A DNA stretch of 64,000 bases from Thiobacillus sp. (GCA_019459055.1 JAIBEI010000048.1:18329-82328); one strand, 5' to 3'; shown: positions 53,986-64,000, counted from the stretch's first letter. Notes: a model not told the origin generated them from the sequence alone. Numbers and translations are program-made.

Positions 53986-54045
53986 TGTAGGGTGCGCCCT
54001 GCGCACCGTTTGTCGGAATGCCGCGTGCGCAAAGCGCACCCTACA
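53986..54045. repeat. 60-bp REP-like inverted repeat
   Basis: TGTAGGGTGCGC at 53986-53997 and GCGCACCCTACA at 54034-54045 form perfect 12-bp arms, with an inner GCGCAC/GTGCGC pair (54001-54006 and 54025-54030). The right arm overlaps the stop of the TPR gene. It resembles dispersed palindromic elements common in proteobacterial genomes; only one copy is seen in this window. Confidence 0.6.
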
Positions 54046-54631
54046 ACTGCATTGAGCCCAGCCGATGCATAAAGTCGCTGCGGCCGGTGTCGCGGATCAA
54101 CCGCTGCGCCGTCTGCGGATCGTGCGACAGCGTGTGTTCGATCACCGCCGCCACCCGTTCCGGCTCGTTGCAATGCTGCCAGGCCATCCCCAGCGCATAC
54201 CAGGCCAGCCCGTTCATCGGCTGCAGCCGGCCCGCTTCGGTCAGCGCTGCGGCAGCGTCAGCGTGGCGGCCGTGCCGCGCATACAGCATCCCCAAGCCAT
54301 ACCAGGCGCGGTCGTTGTTCGGATTCAACTCGGTCGCCCGCCGCATCGCCGCGATCGCCGCCTCGTCCATGCCGCCCCGGTCGCGCACGTAGCCGAGGTT
54401 GAACCAGGTGTGGGCGTCGTCCGGTTCGATCGCGATCGCGCATTCAAACCAGGCTTCCGCCGCGGCCCAGCGCTCCTGCCGCGCTTCCAGCCAGGCCATC
54501 GTGCGCAGCGTGCCGACATGGGTGGGGTCGGCGCGATGGCTGTCGCGATACGCGGCCAGTGCGCGCTCCGACTGCCCCAGCATGTTGAAAAACATGCCCC
54601 GCAGGCCATGCCGCACACGGTCATAATTCAT
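54041..54631 (-). CDS. TPR-repeat protein
   Basis: The 196-residue protein has about four TPR motifs, for example ALAAYRDSHRADPTHVGTLRTMAWLEARQERWAAAEAWFECAIAIEPDDAHTWFNLGYVRDRGGMDEAAIAAMRRATELNPNNDRAWYGLGMLYARHG. No signal peptide is evident. The C-terminal codons overlap the palindromic repeat. The function is unknown; TPR proteins usually mediate protein contacts. Confidence 0.85.
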   Translation of the reverse strand: MNYDRVRHGLRGMFFNMLGQSERALAAYRDSHRADPTHVGTLRTMAWLEARQERWAAAEAWFECAIAIEPDDAHTWFNLGYVRDRGGMDEAAIAAMRRATELNPNNDRAWYGLGMLYARHGRHADAAAALTEAGRLQPMNGLAWYALGMAWQHCNEPERVAAVIEHTLSHDPQTAQRLIRDTGRSDFMHRLGSMQL

Positions 54632-54732
54632 CGTGAAGCCGATACAGAGTGGAATCAGCGCCCATTGTCACGGGCAAGCGGCGGCCTGACAAGCTGCGTT
54701 AAAATCATCGATTCGTTTCAGGAATATTCGCC

Positions 54733-55032
54733 ATGCCCCTCGACATCCTGCTGGTTTTAATTCTGCGCACCCTGGTCGAGGTTGCCGGCTTCGCCCTGCT
54801 CGGGCAGGGCGTGCTGGCGCTTCTGGCCGGCAAATACCGCGAAGACAATATTTTCTACCGCACGCTGCGCATTGTCGCCAGCCCCGCAGTGCGGGCCGTG
54901 CGTTTCATCACCCCGCGTTTCATCCTCGACGCCCACGTGCCGTTTCTCACCTTCTTCCTGCTGTTCTGGCTGTGGATCGCGCTGGCGCTCGTCAAACGCC
55001 ACCTGTGCGGCCTGCATGGGTTGGCATGCTGA
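54733..55032 (+). CDS. Small membrane protein of unknown function
   Basis: The 99-residue protein has an N-terminal helix (LVLILRTLVEVAGFALLGQGVLALLAG), a basic middle with SPAVRAVRFITPRFI, and a C-terminal helix (LTFFLLFWLWIALALV). The arrangement is slightly YggT-like but I do not recognise a firm family. It is divergent from the TPR gene and convergent with modC. Confidence 0.7.
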   Translation: MPLDILLVLILRTLVEVAGFALLGQGVLALLAGKYREDNIFYRTLRIVASPAVRAVRFITPRFILDAHVPFLTFFLLFWLWIALALVKRHLCGLHGLAC

Positions 55033-55035
55033 GCT

Positions 55036-56118
55036 TCACCCAATCAGCGCCACCGCCTTGATCTGAACGTAAACCATCCGCCCAGGAGCGAGTTCGAGCG
55101 CATGCGCGGAGCGCCGGGTCAGGCGCGCCAGCAGCGGCGATTCGCCGACGCGCAGCTTGACCAGGGTGAGCGCCGGGTGGGCGTCGTCGACGCTGTCCAC
55201 GACGACGGCGGGCAGGGTGTTGAGGATGCTGGTGCCGGTCGTCGGCGCGCGCGCCAGGCTGACGTCGCGGGCAAGGATACGCACGCGGGCGCGGTGGCCG
55301 ACCGGCAGGCCGTGGTCGCGCACCCACAGGCGGCCGCCGGCGAATTCCATGTGCGCCAGGTGCCATTCTTCGTCGCGCGCCGCCACCACGGCATCCAGCA
55401 CCACGCCGGCGTCCTCGCCCAGCCTGATGGGCAGGTCGAGACGGGCCAGCGTGTCGGTGAGCGGGCCGGCGGCCACCGCGCGGCCGCCTTCCATCACCAC
55501 GATGTGATCGGCCAGGCGCGCCACTTCGTCGGGCGCGTGGCTGACGTAGAGCACGGGGATGTCGAGCTCGTCGTGCAGGCGTTCCAGGTAGGGCAGGATT
55601 TCCCGTTTCAGCGCGAAATCGAGCGCCGCCAGCGGTTCGTCCATCAGCAGCAGCCGCGGGCTGGTGGCGAGCGCCCGCGCGATGCCGACGCGCTGGCGTT
55701 CGCCGCCGGACAGCCGCGCCGGCTTGCGGCCGAGCAGATGGCCGATGTCGAGCATGGCCACCGCCTGGTCGAGCGAGACCCGGCGCTGCGCTTGTGGCAC
55801 GCGCTTCTGCCCGAATTCCAGATTGGCCCGCACGTCGAGATGCGGAAACAGGCTGGCTTCCTGGAACACGTAGCCCAGCGGGCGCTGGTGGGTCGGGCGG
55901 AACGTCGCGGCGTCCTGCCAGACGTCGCCGTTGACGGACAGCGTGCCGCCGGGCGCATGCTCCAGCCCGGCGACGGCGCGCAGCAGCGTGGTCTTGCCGG
56001 AACCGGAATGGCCGAACAGGGCGGTGACGCCGCGCCCGGGCAGGTCGAGGTCGACGTCGAGCGAGAAGCCGGAATAGTCGAGCTTGAAGCGGGCGCGGAT
56101 GCCGGTGTCGGGGCTCAT
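55036..56118 (-). CDS. modC: Molybdate ABC transporter ATPase
   Basis: The 360-residue protein starts at ATG 56118 and overlaps modB by four bases. It has Walker [10 protein letters not shown], signature LSGGERQRV, Walker [13 protein letters not shown] and the C-terminal TOBE/molybdopterin-binding-like domain (from about 290 with [19 protein letters not shown]), typical of ModC. It energises molybdate import. Molybdenum is needed for example by nitrate reductase or other Mo-enzymes. Confidence 0.95.
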   Translation of the reverse strand: MSPDTGIRARFKLDYSGFSLDVDLDLPGRGVTALFGHSGSGKTTLLRAVAGLEHAPGGTLSVNGDVWQDAATFRPTHQRPLGYVFQEASLFPHLDVRANLEFGQKRVPQAQRRVSLDQAVAMLDIGHLLGRKPARLSGGERQRVGIARALATSPRLLLMDEPLAALDFALKREILPYLERLHDELDIPVLYVSHAPDEVARLADHIVVMEGGRAVAAGPLTDTLARLDLPIRLGEDAGVVLDAVVAARDEEWHLAHMEFAGGRLWVRDHGLPVGHRARVRILARDVSLARAPTTGTSILNTLPAVVVDSVDDAHPALTLVKLRVGESPLLARLTRRSAHALELAPGRMVYVQIKAVALIG

Positions 56119-56789
56119 GCGCGCCGGCCGGTCGGATTCAGGGTGTAGAGCAACAGCAGCACGACGAAGGAGAACGCCATCATGCCCGCCGCCAGCCAGT
56201 GCGCCTGGGCGTATTCCAACGCCTCGACGTGGTCGTAGATCTGCACCGACACCACGCGCGTCTTGTCCGGAATGTTGCCGCCGATCATCAGCACCACGCC
56301 GAACTCGCCGACGGTGTGGGCGAAGCCGAGCACGCCAGCGGTGAGGTAGCCGGGCCGCGCCAGCGGCAGCACCACGCTGAAGAAGGTGTCGAAGGGTGAC
56401 GCGCGCAGGGTGGCCGCCGTCTCCAGCGGGCGCTCGCCGATGGCCTCGAAGGCATTCTGGATCGGCTGCACCACGAAGGGCATGGAGTAGAACACCGAGG
56501 CCACCACCAGGCCGGCGAAGGTGAACGGCAGCCCCCCCAGCCCCAGCGTCTGGGTGAGCCGGCCGACCGGCCCTTCCGGCCCCATCGCCACCAGCAGGTA
56601 GAAACCGATCACCGTCGGCGGCAGCACGATGGGCAGCGCCACCACGGCCCCCACCGCGCCCTTCCATGCCGAGCGGGTGCGCGCCAGCCACCAGGCGATG
56701 GGCGTGCCGATGAACAGCAGCAGCACCGTGGTGACGGCCGCCAGTTCAAGCGTCAGCCGGATGGCGCTCCAGTCGGTGTCGCTCAGCAC
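56115..56789 (-). CDS. modB: Molybdate ABC transporter permease
   Basis: The 224-residue permease has five or six hydrophobic helices and the conserved EAA-type loop with [57 protein letters not shown], characteristic of ModB. It is separated from modA by a MITE-like element (56799-56964). It overlaps modC by four bases. Confidence 0.95.
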   Translation of the reverse strand: MLSDTDWSAIRLTLELAAVTTVLLLFIGTPIAWWLARTRSAWKGAVGAVVALPIVLPPTVIGFYLLVAMGPEGPVGRLTQTLGLGGLPFTFAGLVVASVFYSMPFVVQPIQNAFEAIGERPLETAATLRASPFDTFFSVVLPLARPGYLTAGVLGFAHTVGEFGVVLMIGGNIPDKTRVVSVQIYDHVEALEYAQAHWLAAGMMAFSFVVLLLLYTLNPTGRRA

Positions 56790-56798
56790 GGCGCGGGG

Positions 56799-57911
<1,113 letters not shown>

Positions 57912-57939
57912 TTAATGTGGCGGCGTATAGCCATAGATT

Positions 57940-58015
57940 GGCCAGTTAGCTCAGTTGGTAGAGCAGCGGATTGAAAATCCGCGTGTCCTTGGTTCGATTC
58001 CGAGACTGGCCACCA
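57940..58015 (+). tRNA. tRNA-Phe (anticodon GAA)
   Basis: The 76-base sequence folds as a cloverleaf: acceptor GGCCAGT/ACTGGCC, D-arm GCTC/GAGC, anticodon stem GCGGA/TCCGC with loop TTGAAAA (anticodon GAA), T-arm CTTGG/CCGAG with TTCGATT, discriminator A and encoded CCA. All stems pair without mismatch. Confidence 0.97.
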
Positions 58016-58208
58016 GCATTCAGAACGGCCCACAGCGATGTGGGCCGTTTTCATTTGGTACGGACTCAATCCGTGATGCAGCCGCTGCCTGGTGTTCCGT
58101 AGGCAAACTTCGCATAACGATCCACCATGCTGCGGGTCTGAGGGCGGGTTTGCCGTTCCCGGCCGGTGTCGGGTATGTTTGTGAAATATCCCCAATGCGG
58201 AATCCGTC

Positions 58209-59558
58209 ATGTCGCTTGCCCTGCCTGCTGAACTCCAGACCCTGTTAGGGAACGGGCTTGCCGTCATCCGGGATCCCGGATTCTGGTGGGAGATCGGGGT
58301 GCTGGTGCTGGCGGCGGCGGGTGCGCTGCTGGTGCATCGCACGTTGAGCCAAAGCCTGGCGGCGCGCGCGCAAGACGGCGCGGAATACACGGTCCGCCAT
58401 CTGGCGCTCAAGACTTTGCAGCGCATCCTGTTCCCCATCAGCATGCTGCTGGGGGTGCTGGCGGGACGGGCGCTGCTGCAGCAGCAGGGCAATTCGGCGA
58501 ATCTGCTGAACCTGGCGGTGCCCCTGCTGACTTCGCTGGCCACGATCCGCATCTTCATCTATTTCCTGCGCAAGGCTTTCCGCCCGGGGCCGCTGGTCAA
58601 GGCCTGGGAAAACCTGATCGCCACCTCGGTCTGGATCGTCGTCGCGCTGTATCTTCTGGGCTGGCTGCCGGCCGTGCTGGAAGGCCTGGACGGCATGGCC
58701 ATGCAGGTGGGCGGCAGCCGGATTTCCGTATTGGCGACCCTCAAGCTGCTGCTGGCCGTGGCTTTGTTGTGGCTGCTGGCGCAATGGCTGGGCCGCGCGA
58801 TCGAGAACCGCATCAACCGCACCGAGTTCGCCAACGCCGGCATGCAGGTGGCGCTGGTCAAGCTCAGCAAGTTCATCCTGCTGGTGCTGGTTTTTCTGCT
58901 GGCGCTGGATGCGGTGGGGATCGACCTCACCGCGCTGACGGTGTTCGGCGGCGCGCTGGGCGTGGGCCTGGGCTTCGGCCTGCAGCGCATCGCCAGCAAC
59001 TTCATCAGCGGTTTCATCGTGCTGTTCGACCGCTCGATCCGCCCCGGCGACGTCATCACTATTGGCGACAAACTTGGCTGGGTACAGGAGCTGCATGCCC
59101 GCTACGTGGTGGTGAAGGACCGCGACGGGGTGGAGCGGCTGATCCCTAACGAGATGCTGATCACCAACGAGGTGATCAACTGGAGCTACAGCGACCGCAA
59201 CGTGCGCCTGAAGATTCCGGTTTCCATCAGCTACGGCAACGACCCGGAACAGGCGCTGGCCCTGCTGGCGGCGGCGGCCAGGGTCAACCCCAGGGTGCTC
59301 GCCGAGCCGGCGCCCACCACCCGACTGATGGCCTTCGGTGACAACGGCATCGAACTGGAACTGCGGGTGTGGCTTCAGGACCCCGAGGCCGGCCTGGGAA
59401 GCGTGCGCTCGGATATCAATCTGGCGATCTGGCGCGCCTTCAAGGCCGCCGGCATCGTCATCCCCTATCCCCAGCGCGACCTGCATATTCGCAGCGGGCT
59501 GGAGGCGTTGGTGCAATCGGAGCCGCAGTCAGGGCGAGGCGATACGTTCGCTCCTTGA
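58209..59558 (+). CDS. MscS-family mechanosensitive channel
   Basis: The 449-residue protein has about five N-terminal helices, then the MscS core: the pore helix GVGLGFGLQRIASNFISGFIVLFDRSIRPGDVITIGD and the beta-domain with VVKDRDGVERLIPNEMLITNEVINWSYSDRNVRLKIPVSISYG. It is longer than E. coli MscS at the N terminus, as in many MscS relatives. It releases osmolytes on hypo-osmotic shock. It is a single gene between tRNA-Phe and the FecR-type gene. Confidence 0.95.
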   Translation: MSLALPAELQTLLGNGLAVIRDPGFWWEIGVLVLAAAGALLVHRTLSQSLAARAQDGAEYTVRHLALKTLQRILFPISMLLGVLAGRALLQQQGNSANLLNLAVPLLTSLATIRIFIYFLRKAFRPGPLVKAWENLIATSVWIVVALYLLGWLPAVLEGLDGMAMQVGGSRISVLATLKLLLAVALLWLLAQWLGRAIENRINRTEFANAGMQVALVKLSKFILLVLVFLLALDAVGIDLTALTVFGGALGVGLGFGLQRIASNFISGFIVLFDRSIRPGDVITIGDKLGWVQELHARYVVVKDRDGVERLIPNEMLITNEVINWSYSDRNVRLKIPVSISYGNDPEQALALLAAAARVNPRVLAEPAPTTRLMAFGDNGIELELRVWLQDPEAGLGSVRSDINLAIWRAFKAAGIVIPYPQRDLHIRSGLEALVQSEPQSGRGDTFAP

Positions 59559-59711
59559 CCTCCTCCAGGCGTTCGACTTTACTGCGGCGCGCATGCGTCG
59601 CCATGAAAAAATGGAACCACGCAAATCCGGCTGGGTCTATATAAAGGTCATGCGCTTGGATAAGTGCTGTTCTGACCGTTCGCAGGACTCAACCCTGAAC
59701 AGGGAGATTGC

Positions 59712-61769
59712 ATGGACTACCTGAAACGAATCTGGTTGACCCCCTTGCTGCTTCTGTTTGCCCTGTCAGTCACAGCCGCTCTGGCTGCGGATGACATCGA
59801 AGCGTGGGCGCCCACCCCGCCGCGGCTGAGCTTCATCGACGGTGACGTGTCCTATTGGCGGGAGGGTGCTGACGATTGGGCGCGCGCCCGCCCCAACCTG
59901 GCGCTGGCGGAGGGCGATGCGCTCTATACCGGCAACGATGCCAACTTCGAGGTGCAGTTCGGCAGTCGCAGTTTCGTTCGCGCCGATGCAAATAGCCAAC
60001 TGTCGCTGGTGGAACAGGAGGAACACCGCATCCAGTTCACGGTGACCAGCGGCAGGGTGTCGTTCGACATGCGCAGCCTGGCGGTGGACGACACGGTGGA
60101 GGTGAGCACCCCGAGTGCGGTATTCGTCATCGAGCACCCCGGCTATTACCGGGTGGAGGTGGACAGCCGCGACACCCATTTCATCACCCGTCGCGGCGGC
60201 GAGGCCACGGTGATTACGGCCGACGGGCGCTCGCTGAGCATTTATCCTTCCGAGGACATTGTGGTCACTGCAGGCGATCCGGTGAAAGTGGCCACGTACG
60301 CCGCGCCGGCGCCCGATGCCTGGGACCGCTGGAACGACGAGCGCAGCGACCGCATCGGCGAACCGATCAGCGCGCGCTATCTGCCGCCGGATGTGTACGG
60401 CGCGGAAGAGCTCGATCACTACGGCCACTGGCGGGTGGTGCCGACCTACGGTTCGGTGTGGATTCCCTATGGCGTGAGCGCCGGCTGGGTGCCCTACAGC
60501 ACCGGTTACTGGGTGTGGGATCCCTATTACGAATGGACCTGGATCGACGATGCGCCGTGGGGCTGGGCGCCCTTCCACTACGGCCGCTGGGTCTATATCG
60601 ACGGCTTCTGGGCGTGGGCGCCGGGGCCGGTGGTGCGGCGGTCGGTGTATTCGCCCGCCCTGGTGGCATTCATGATCCGTGATCATGACGTGTCGGCTCG
60701 GATCAGCGTCGGCCTGCCCGGGCTGTGGTGGGTTGCGCTGAGCTGGGGCGAACCCGTGGTGCCGTGGTGGCGTCATCATCGGTATCGTGGCCATCCGCGC
60801 TGGGACGGCTGGGGCGGGCCGCGCATCGTCAACAACGTGGTGATCAATCAGACCACGGTCATCAATTTGGGCGATATCCATTACCACAATGCCAGGATGC
60901 CACGCGCCATTCTCACGGTGCCAACCGCTAAGTTCGGACGCGAGCAGATCCGTGCCACGGTGGAGAATCAATACCGCCACACCGACTTCGCGCCGGTGCG
61001 CGGCGAGCTGCCGATCAAGCCTTCGCGCGCCAGCCTGTCCGGGGGCGCACCCAAGGGGGTGCAGCCGCCACGCGAGATCGTTTCGCGCCCGGTGGTGTCG
61101 ACGCGCATGCCACGCGAGCGGGTCCAGCCTTGGCCGGACGCGGCGCCGCGCGCCCGCACCCCGGCCGTCCCGGAATCCCGTTATGTGATTTCACCCGCGC
61201 GCCGCGCCGAGGATGCGCGCATCCTGCCGCGGCCCGCCCGTGGTACCGAGGCCGGCCCTGAACGGGCGCCGCCGCCGCGGCCGCCGCGCTATGAAGAGGT
61301 GAGGAAGTCGATGCCTCCGCCGCCTGCGGCCATCCCGCGTGAGCAGGCCACCACGCGCGGCCAAGCCACGACACGCGAGCAAAGCACCGAGCAGCGGGAG
61401 ATTAGGCCTGTGCCTCGCCCTGCCCAGCCTGCCGTGGTTGCGCCGCCGGCCAGCCGTCCTGCTGTGCCGGGCAGTGTGCAATCGCCGCGTGCACGTACCG
61501 AGTCCGTGCCACCGCCTCCCGTCACCACGCGCGGCCAGACCACGCCACGCGAGCAAGGCACCGCGCGGCGGGAGGTCGGGCCCGTGCCCCGACCCGCCCA
61601 GCCTGCTGTGCTTGCACCGCCGGCCAGCCGACCTGCAGTGCCAGGCAGCGTGCAAGCCCCGCGCACGCGGATCGAGGCCGCGCCGCAACGAGGCGAAGCT
61701 CGGCAGGGCGCCAGGGAACGGCCGCTGCCGGGGCAGCCCGCCAGCCAGACCTACCGGGCGCGACCGTGA
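59712..61769 (+). CDS. FecR/DUF6600-type secreted protein with Pro-rich repeats
   Basis: The 685-residue protein has a signal peptide ending AALAADD. A FecR-like domain (about 35-190, with GDVSYWREGADDWARARPNLALAEGDALYTG) is followed by a Trp/Tyr-rich segment of DUF6600 type (VPTYGSVWIPYGVSAGWVPYSTGYWVWDPYYEWTW), then a Pro/Arg-rich tail. The tail holds two copies of a 58-residue repeat (61350-61523 and 61524-61680 in DNA) with PRPAQPAV.APPASRPAVPGSV. It should be periplasmic or outer-membrane associated. Function is unknown. Confidence 0.87.
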   Translation: MDYLKRIWLTPLLLLFALSVTAALAADDIEAWAPTPPRLSFIDGDVSYWREGADDWARARPNLALAEGDALYTGNDANFEVQFGSRSFVRADANSQLSLVEQEEHRIQFTVTSGRVSFDMRSLAVDDTVEVSTPSAVFVIEHPGYYRVEVDSRDTHFITRRGGEATVITADGRSLSIYPSEDIVVTAGDPVKVATYAAPAPDAWDRWNDERSDRIGEPISARYLPPDVYGAEELDHYGHWRVVPTYGSVWIPYGVSAGWVPYSTGYWVWDPYYEWTWIDDAPWGWAPFHYGRWVYIDGFWAWAPGPVVRRSVYSPALVAFMIRDHDVSARISVGLPGLWWVALSWGEPVVPWWRHHRYRGHPRWDGWGGPRIVNNVVINQTTVINLGDIHYHNARMPRAILTVPTAKFGREQIRATVENQYRHTDFAPVRGELPIKPSRASLSGGAPKGVQPPREIVSRPVVSTRMPRERVQPWPDAAPRARTPAVPESRYVISPARRAEDARILPRPARGTEAGPERAPPPRPPRYEEVRKSMPPPPAAIPREQATTRGQATTREQSTEQREIRPVPRPAQPAVVAPPASRPAVPGSVQSPRARTESVPPPPVTTRGQTTPREQGTARREVGPVPRPAQPAVLAPPASRPAVPGSVQAPRTRIEAAPQRGEARQGARERPLPGQPASQTYRARP
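61350..61680 (+). repeat. Tandem repeat coding for 58-residue units in the FecR-type protein
   Basis: The two copies are 174 bases apart and contain the same PRPAQPAV.APPASRPAVPGSV core. The second copy is cut short by the protein's end sequence. Differences between copies are scattered. Confidence 0.8.
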
Positions 61770-61838
61770 AAACCGCAACGCGCGTTGAAGGATTGCGTAC
61801 CCGGGGCGCCTCGGTGCGTAATCGTGGTTGTCTGATTG

Positions 61839-62849
61839 TTAGTGCGAGACCGCCGGGGAATACCCTTCCACTTGTTTGGTTGCCGGCTTGGCAGCAGCCT
61901 TGTCCGCGGCTTCGGCCTTTCGCTCGATGGACGCCGCCAACGCCTCGGGGGTGCGCCCGTACAGGCAGTTTTCGTCGTGATGGGCGTCACGCGTCTGCGC
62001 GACACTGTCTTTAAAGCGCGGATCCTGCGGGCGCTCGTGGCTGTTCATGAACAAGGCCACATCCCAGGCTTCCTGATCGCTCAGGGTGCCGCCGAGCCCA
62101 TAGGGCATGTTGGCCTGGATAAAGCCCGCCGCCGTGTCCACCCGATGCATGCCGGCGCCCCAGTTGAACGAATCCTTGCCCCATAAAGGCGGAAACGCAT
62201 ACTCGCCGCGCGCTTTGATGCCTTCACCGTTGGCGCCGTGGCAGATCGCGCAATTGTTCTCGAATACGCCGCGCCCGGGCGCCATGTCGGGTGTCAGTGC
62301 GGGCTTCGCCACTTTGAGATAGCCCTGGCCGGGCAATTTGACGCCGGTCGGTGCGCCCTTGGCGAGCCAGTAATGGTAGGTCACCAAAGCGGTCATTTCC
62401 TTGCTGTCCAGAGCGGGCGCCTTGCCGTTCATGCTGTAGAGGAAGCACCCCTGGATACGGCTCTGGATGGTATCGACCTGTCGGGTTTTCTGGCGGTATG
62501 CGGGATAGAGGACATACGCGGCCCATAACGGTGCCGAATCGGCTTTGCGGCCATTGTCCAGGTGACAGTTGGTGCAGTTCATGCCGTTGCCGACGTACGC
62601 CTTGGCGTGTTGCTGGGTGTTCGCAAAAATATTCTTGCCCAGCAATACCATTTCGCCGTACTCGTTCTGTGGGATTTCGCTTTCGGCCGGGGGTGTGAAC
62701 TGGGTTGGGACAGCGGCAACGGGCGCTGCAATGGGAGGGGGGGCGGCAGGCGCGACGTTTGCGGGCCCGGGTGGCGGCGGCTGCTTGTCGCATCCGATCA
62801 TGCCGCCCAAGGCGAGCACACAGAACGCATACCCTACAAATTTATTCAT
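61839..62849 (-). CDS. tsdA: Thiosulfate dehydrogenase TsdA-like dihaem lipoprotein
   Basis: The 336-residue protein has a lipoprotein-like signal (GGMIGC, Cys20), a Pro/Ala-rich linker and two haem motifs, CTNCH at 92-96 and CAICH at 200-204. Cys135 in RIQGCFLYSMNGK lies 39 residues after the first haem histidine, as expected for the unusual His/Cys axial ligation of TsdA, where the cysteine is in an NGCF..SMNG-type motif. TsdA converts thiosulfate to tetrathionate. It overlaps tsdB by four bases. Confidence 0.87.
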   Translation of the reverse strand: MNKFVGYAFCVLALGGMIGCDKQPPPPGPANVAPAAPPPIAAPVAAVPTQFTPPAESEIPQNEYGEMVLLGKNIFANTQQHAKAYVGNGMNCTNCHLDNGRKADSAPLWAAYVLYPAYRQKTRQVDTIQSRIQGCFLYSMNGKAPALDSKEMTALVTYHYWLAKGAPTGVKLPGQGYLKVAKPALTPDMAPGRGVFENNCAICHGANGEGIKARGEYAFPPLWGKDSFNWGAGMHRVDTAAGFIQANMPYGLGGTLSDQEAWDVALFMNSHERPQDPRFKDSVAQTRDAHHDENCLYGRTPEALAASIERKAEAADKAAAKPATKQVEGYSPAVSH

Positions 62850-63490
62850 TTTCCCTTCCCCTGGGTTCCGAGCGTTGCCAGATATTCGGCGACAGAACGT
62901 ATATCGTCATCGCTGAGACTTTCCGCAACCGCCTTCATCAGCTTTTGCGGATCGTTGGTCCGGGCGCCGGTTTTCCAGGCCTCCAATTGACGCACCGTGT
63001 AGGCGGCGTGTTGTCCCGCGATCGCTGGGAATGCCGGCGCTACGCCAAGGCCGTCCACGGCATGGCATTTGAAACACGGTGGAACCTGCCGGTCCCAGGC
63101 GCCGTTGATCGCCAGATTTCTGCCGCGCGCAATGACAGCGGGGTCCACCGTGCTTGCGCCGGCTTTCGGGCGCGGCTGACTCGCATAATGGCGTGCGCTG
63201 GATTCGGCGTCTTCGACGCTCATCGCCTGCGCGATGGGGGTCATGACCGGATGGGTGCGGGTGCCGGCCTTGAAGTCGGCGATCTGTTTGGCGAAGTATG
63301 CCGGCGGCAGTTGTGCCAGCACCGGGAACCCGGCTTGGGGATTGCCTGCCCCGTCCACCCCGTGACAGCTTGCACAGGCGAGCGCCGCCCCGTTGCCCTG
63401 GGTGACGATGGAAGGGGGCGCCGCCGTAGCGCTTGACGCGGCCATGACCACGACCGCTGTGAATGTGTGACTGATGAATGATCGCATCAT
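62846..63490 (-). CDS. tsdB: Dihaem cytochrome c4-like protein (TsdB-like)
   Basis: The 214-residue protein begins at ATG 63490 with a signal peptide ending ATAA and has CASCH at 39-43 and CFKCH at 138-142, with HPVMTPIAQAMS and a C-terminal domain like cytochrome c4. TsdB accepts electrons from TsdA. The pair is encoded in the order tsdB-tsdA in one operon. Confidence 0.85.
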   Translation of the reverse strand: MMRSFISHTFTAVVVMAASSATAAPPSIVTQGNGAALACASCHGVDGAGNPQAGFPVLAQLPPAYFAKQIADFKAGTRTHPVMTPIAQAMSVEDAESSARHYASQPRPKAGASTVDPAVIARGRNLAINGAWDRQVPPCFKCHAVDGLGVAPAFPAIAGQHAAYTVRQLEAWKTGARTNDPQKLMKAVAESLSDDDIRSVAEYLATLGTQGKGK

Positions 63491-63582
63491 GCGTTCCAGG
63501 AAACTTGAGGAGAAAAAATCCGGCAAGCCCGGGCTTCCGGCATGCATGGTCACCAGTATAGATAAGGTGACGTCGAAGGGCC

Positions 63583-63942
63583 CTAGCCCTTTCGGTGATG
63601 GCGCAGCAGGCGCTCGATCGCCTCCTTCAGCGGCCCTTCTTCAATTTCCGTGGTGAGGTGCGCCAGTTCGTTCAGCGCGGCCGGCGGCAGGCCGGTTTTT
63701 TCGACCGGGTGGACGTAGCGCGCGAGAAGCTCCGGATTGACGCTGATCCGCACCGTCGTCACCACGATTTCGCGCTTGCCGAGGCCGGCCATCAGCGCGT
63801 CGATCTGCTGGCGCAGGCGGCTGGCGACGGCGCCGCTGTCGCAGGCGAGGCTCAGCTGGGCGTTTTCCAGTTGCATGACGCGGACGTGCCCGGCCAGCGC
63901 GGCGGGGAGGACGCGCTCGAGCGCGGCCTGGGTGCCCAGCAG
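63583..63942 (-). CDS. DciA-like (DUF721) protein, 5' end missing
   Basis: The minus-strand reading ends at the stop at 63583-63585 and stays open through the ALLGTQAALERVLPAALAGHVRVMQLENAQLSLACDSGAVASRLRQQIDALMAGLGKREIVVTTVRISVNPELL sequence, a DUF721/DciA-type core. DciA helps load the replicative helicase DnaB in bacteria lacking DnaC. The reading enters a poly-G stretch at about 63944 where the sequence is not trustworthy, so the start lies outside. It is the last gene of the contig. Confidence 0.75.
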   Translation of the reverse strand: MLGTQAALERVLPAALAGHVRVMQLENAQLSLACDSGAVASRLRQQIDALMAGLGKREIVVTTVRISVNPELLARYVHPVEKTGLPPAALNELAHLTTEIEEGPLKEAIERLLRHHRKG

Positions 63943-63943
63943 G

Positions 63944-64000
63944 GCGCGGGCGGGGGGGGGGCGGGGCGGGGGGGGGGGGGGGGGGGGGGGGGTGGGGGGG
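63944..64000. other. Poly-G stretch at the window end, probable sequencing artefact
   Basis: After GCGCGGGC the sequence is almost entirely G with a few C and one T. It is unlike any flanking DNA and should not be read as biology. Confidence 0.85.

Noticed and set aside
63944..64000. G-quadruplex or regulatory G-run at the end
   Set aside because: It is at the contig end, near-homopolymeric and interrupts a gene, so an artefact is far more likely.

Overview
The window looks like the end of a GC-rich contig from a sulfur-oxidising betaproteobacterium close to Thiobacillus. The evidence is a complete cobalt-type thiocyanate hydrolase (scnBAC plus its activator), an SQR-like flavoprotein with DsrE- and TusA-type sulfur carriers, a TsdBA-type thiosulfate dehydrogenase pair, and family resemblance of most other genes. 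The last ~55 bases are almost pure G and look like an assembly or read artefact.

Layout. 1-5.2 kb: a minus-strand run of envelope genes (two paralogous small membrane proteins, a TetR regulator, a patatin lipoprotein, a secreted Gly/Met-rich protein, and a TetR-like protein without a DNA-binding domain). 5.2-12.4 kb: a cytochrome c-prime-like protein and a YbhGFSR-like ABC-2 export operon with its own TolC-type channel. 12.7-16.6 kb: a second exporter (MacB/DevABC type) with its TetR gene; a 15-bp operator-like core is shared by the promoters of both export systems. 16.6-18.0 kb: bioA. 18.3-27.1 kb: a long minus-strand thiocyanate gene run: scnB, scnA, scnC, activator, NitT/TauT-type ABC transporter (ATPase, binding protein, two permeases), DsrE-like protein, TusA, SQR-like flavoprotein and a DUF1641 protein. 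27.5-31.2 kb: a methyltransferase, cyanase, a HupE-type metal permease and a divergent CynR-like LysR regulator. A 42-bp sequence is repeated upstream of scnB and at the start of the LysR gene.

31.3-35 kb: DUF1348/TetR pair, a GlcF-like iron-sulfur protein and a PhzF-family protein. 35.3-37.5 kb: groES-groEL with a perfect CIRCE operator and a terminator. 37.6-41.1 kb: a TssQ-like lipoprotein, a membrane Ser/Thr kinase, a PP2C phosphatase and an FHA protein. 41.2-47.8 kb: TetR plus a complete RND tripartite efflux pump. 47.9-53.9 kb: VC0807-like membrane protein, a CBS/nucleotidyltransferase signalling protein, a DnaQ-type exonuclease, and a DUF4212/sodium symporter pair. 54-57.8 kb: TPR protein, small membrane protein, and modABC with a MITE-like palindromic element between modA and modB. 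57.9-64 kb: tRNA-Phe, an MscS channel, a FecR/Trp-rich secreted protein, tsdBA, and the 3' part of a DciA-like gene.

The central inference is that 18.3-31.2 kb is one catabolic unit: uptake of thiocyanate (ABC transporter), hydrolysis to ammonia and carbonyl sulfide (Scn), cobalt supply (HupE), cyanate detoxification (CynS), sulfur handling (SQR-like, DsrE, TusA, DUF1641) and control by the CynR-like regulator. No carbonyl sulfide hydrolase was recognised in the window.
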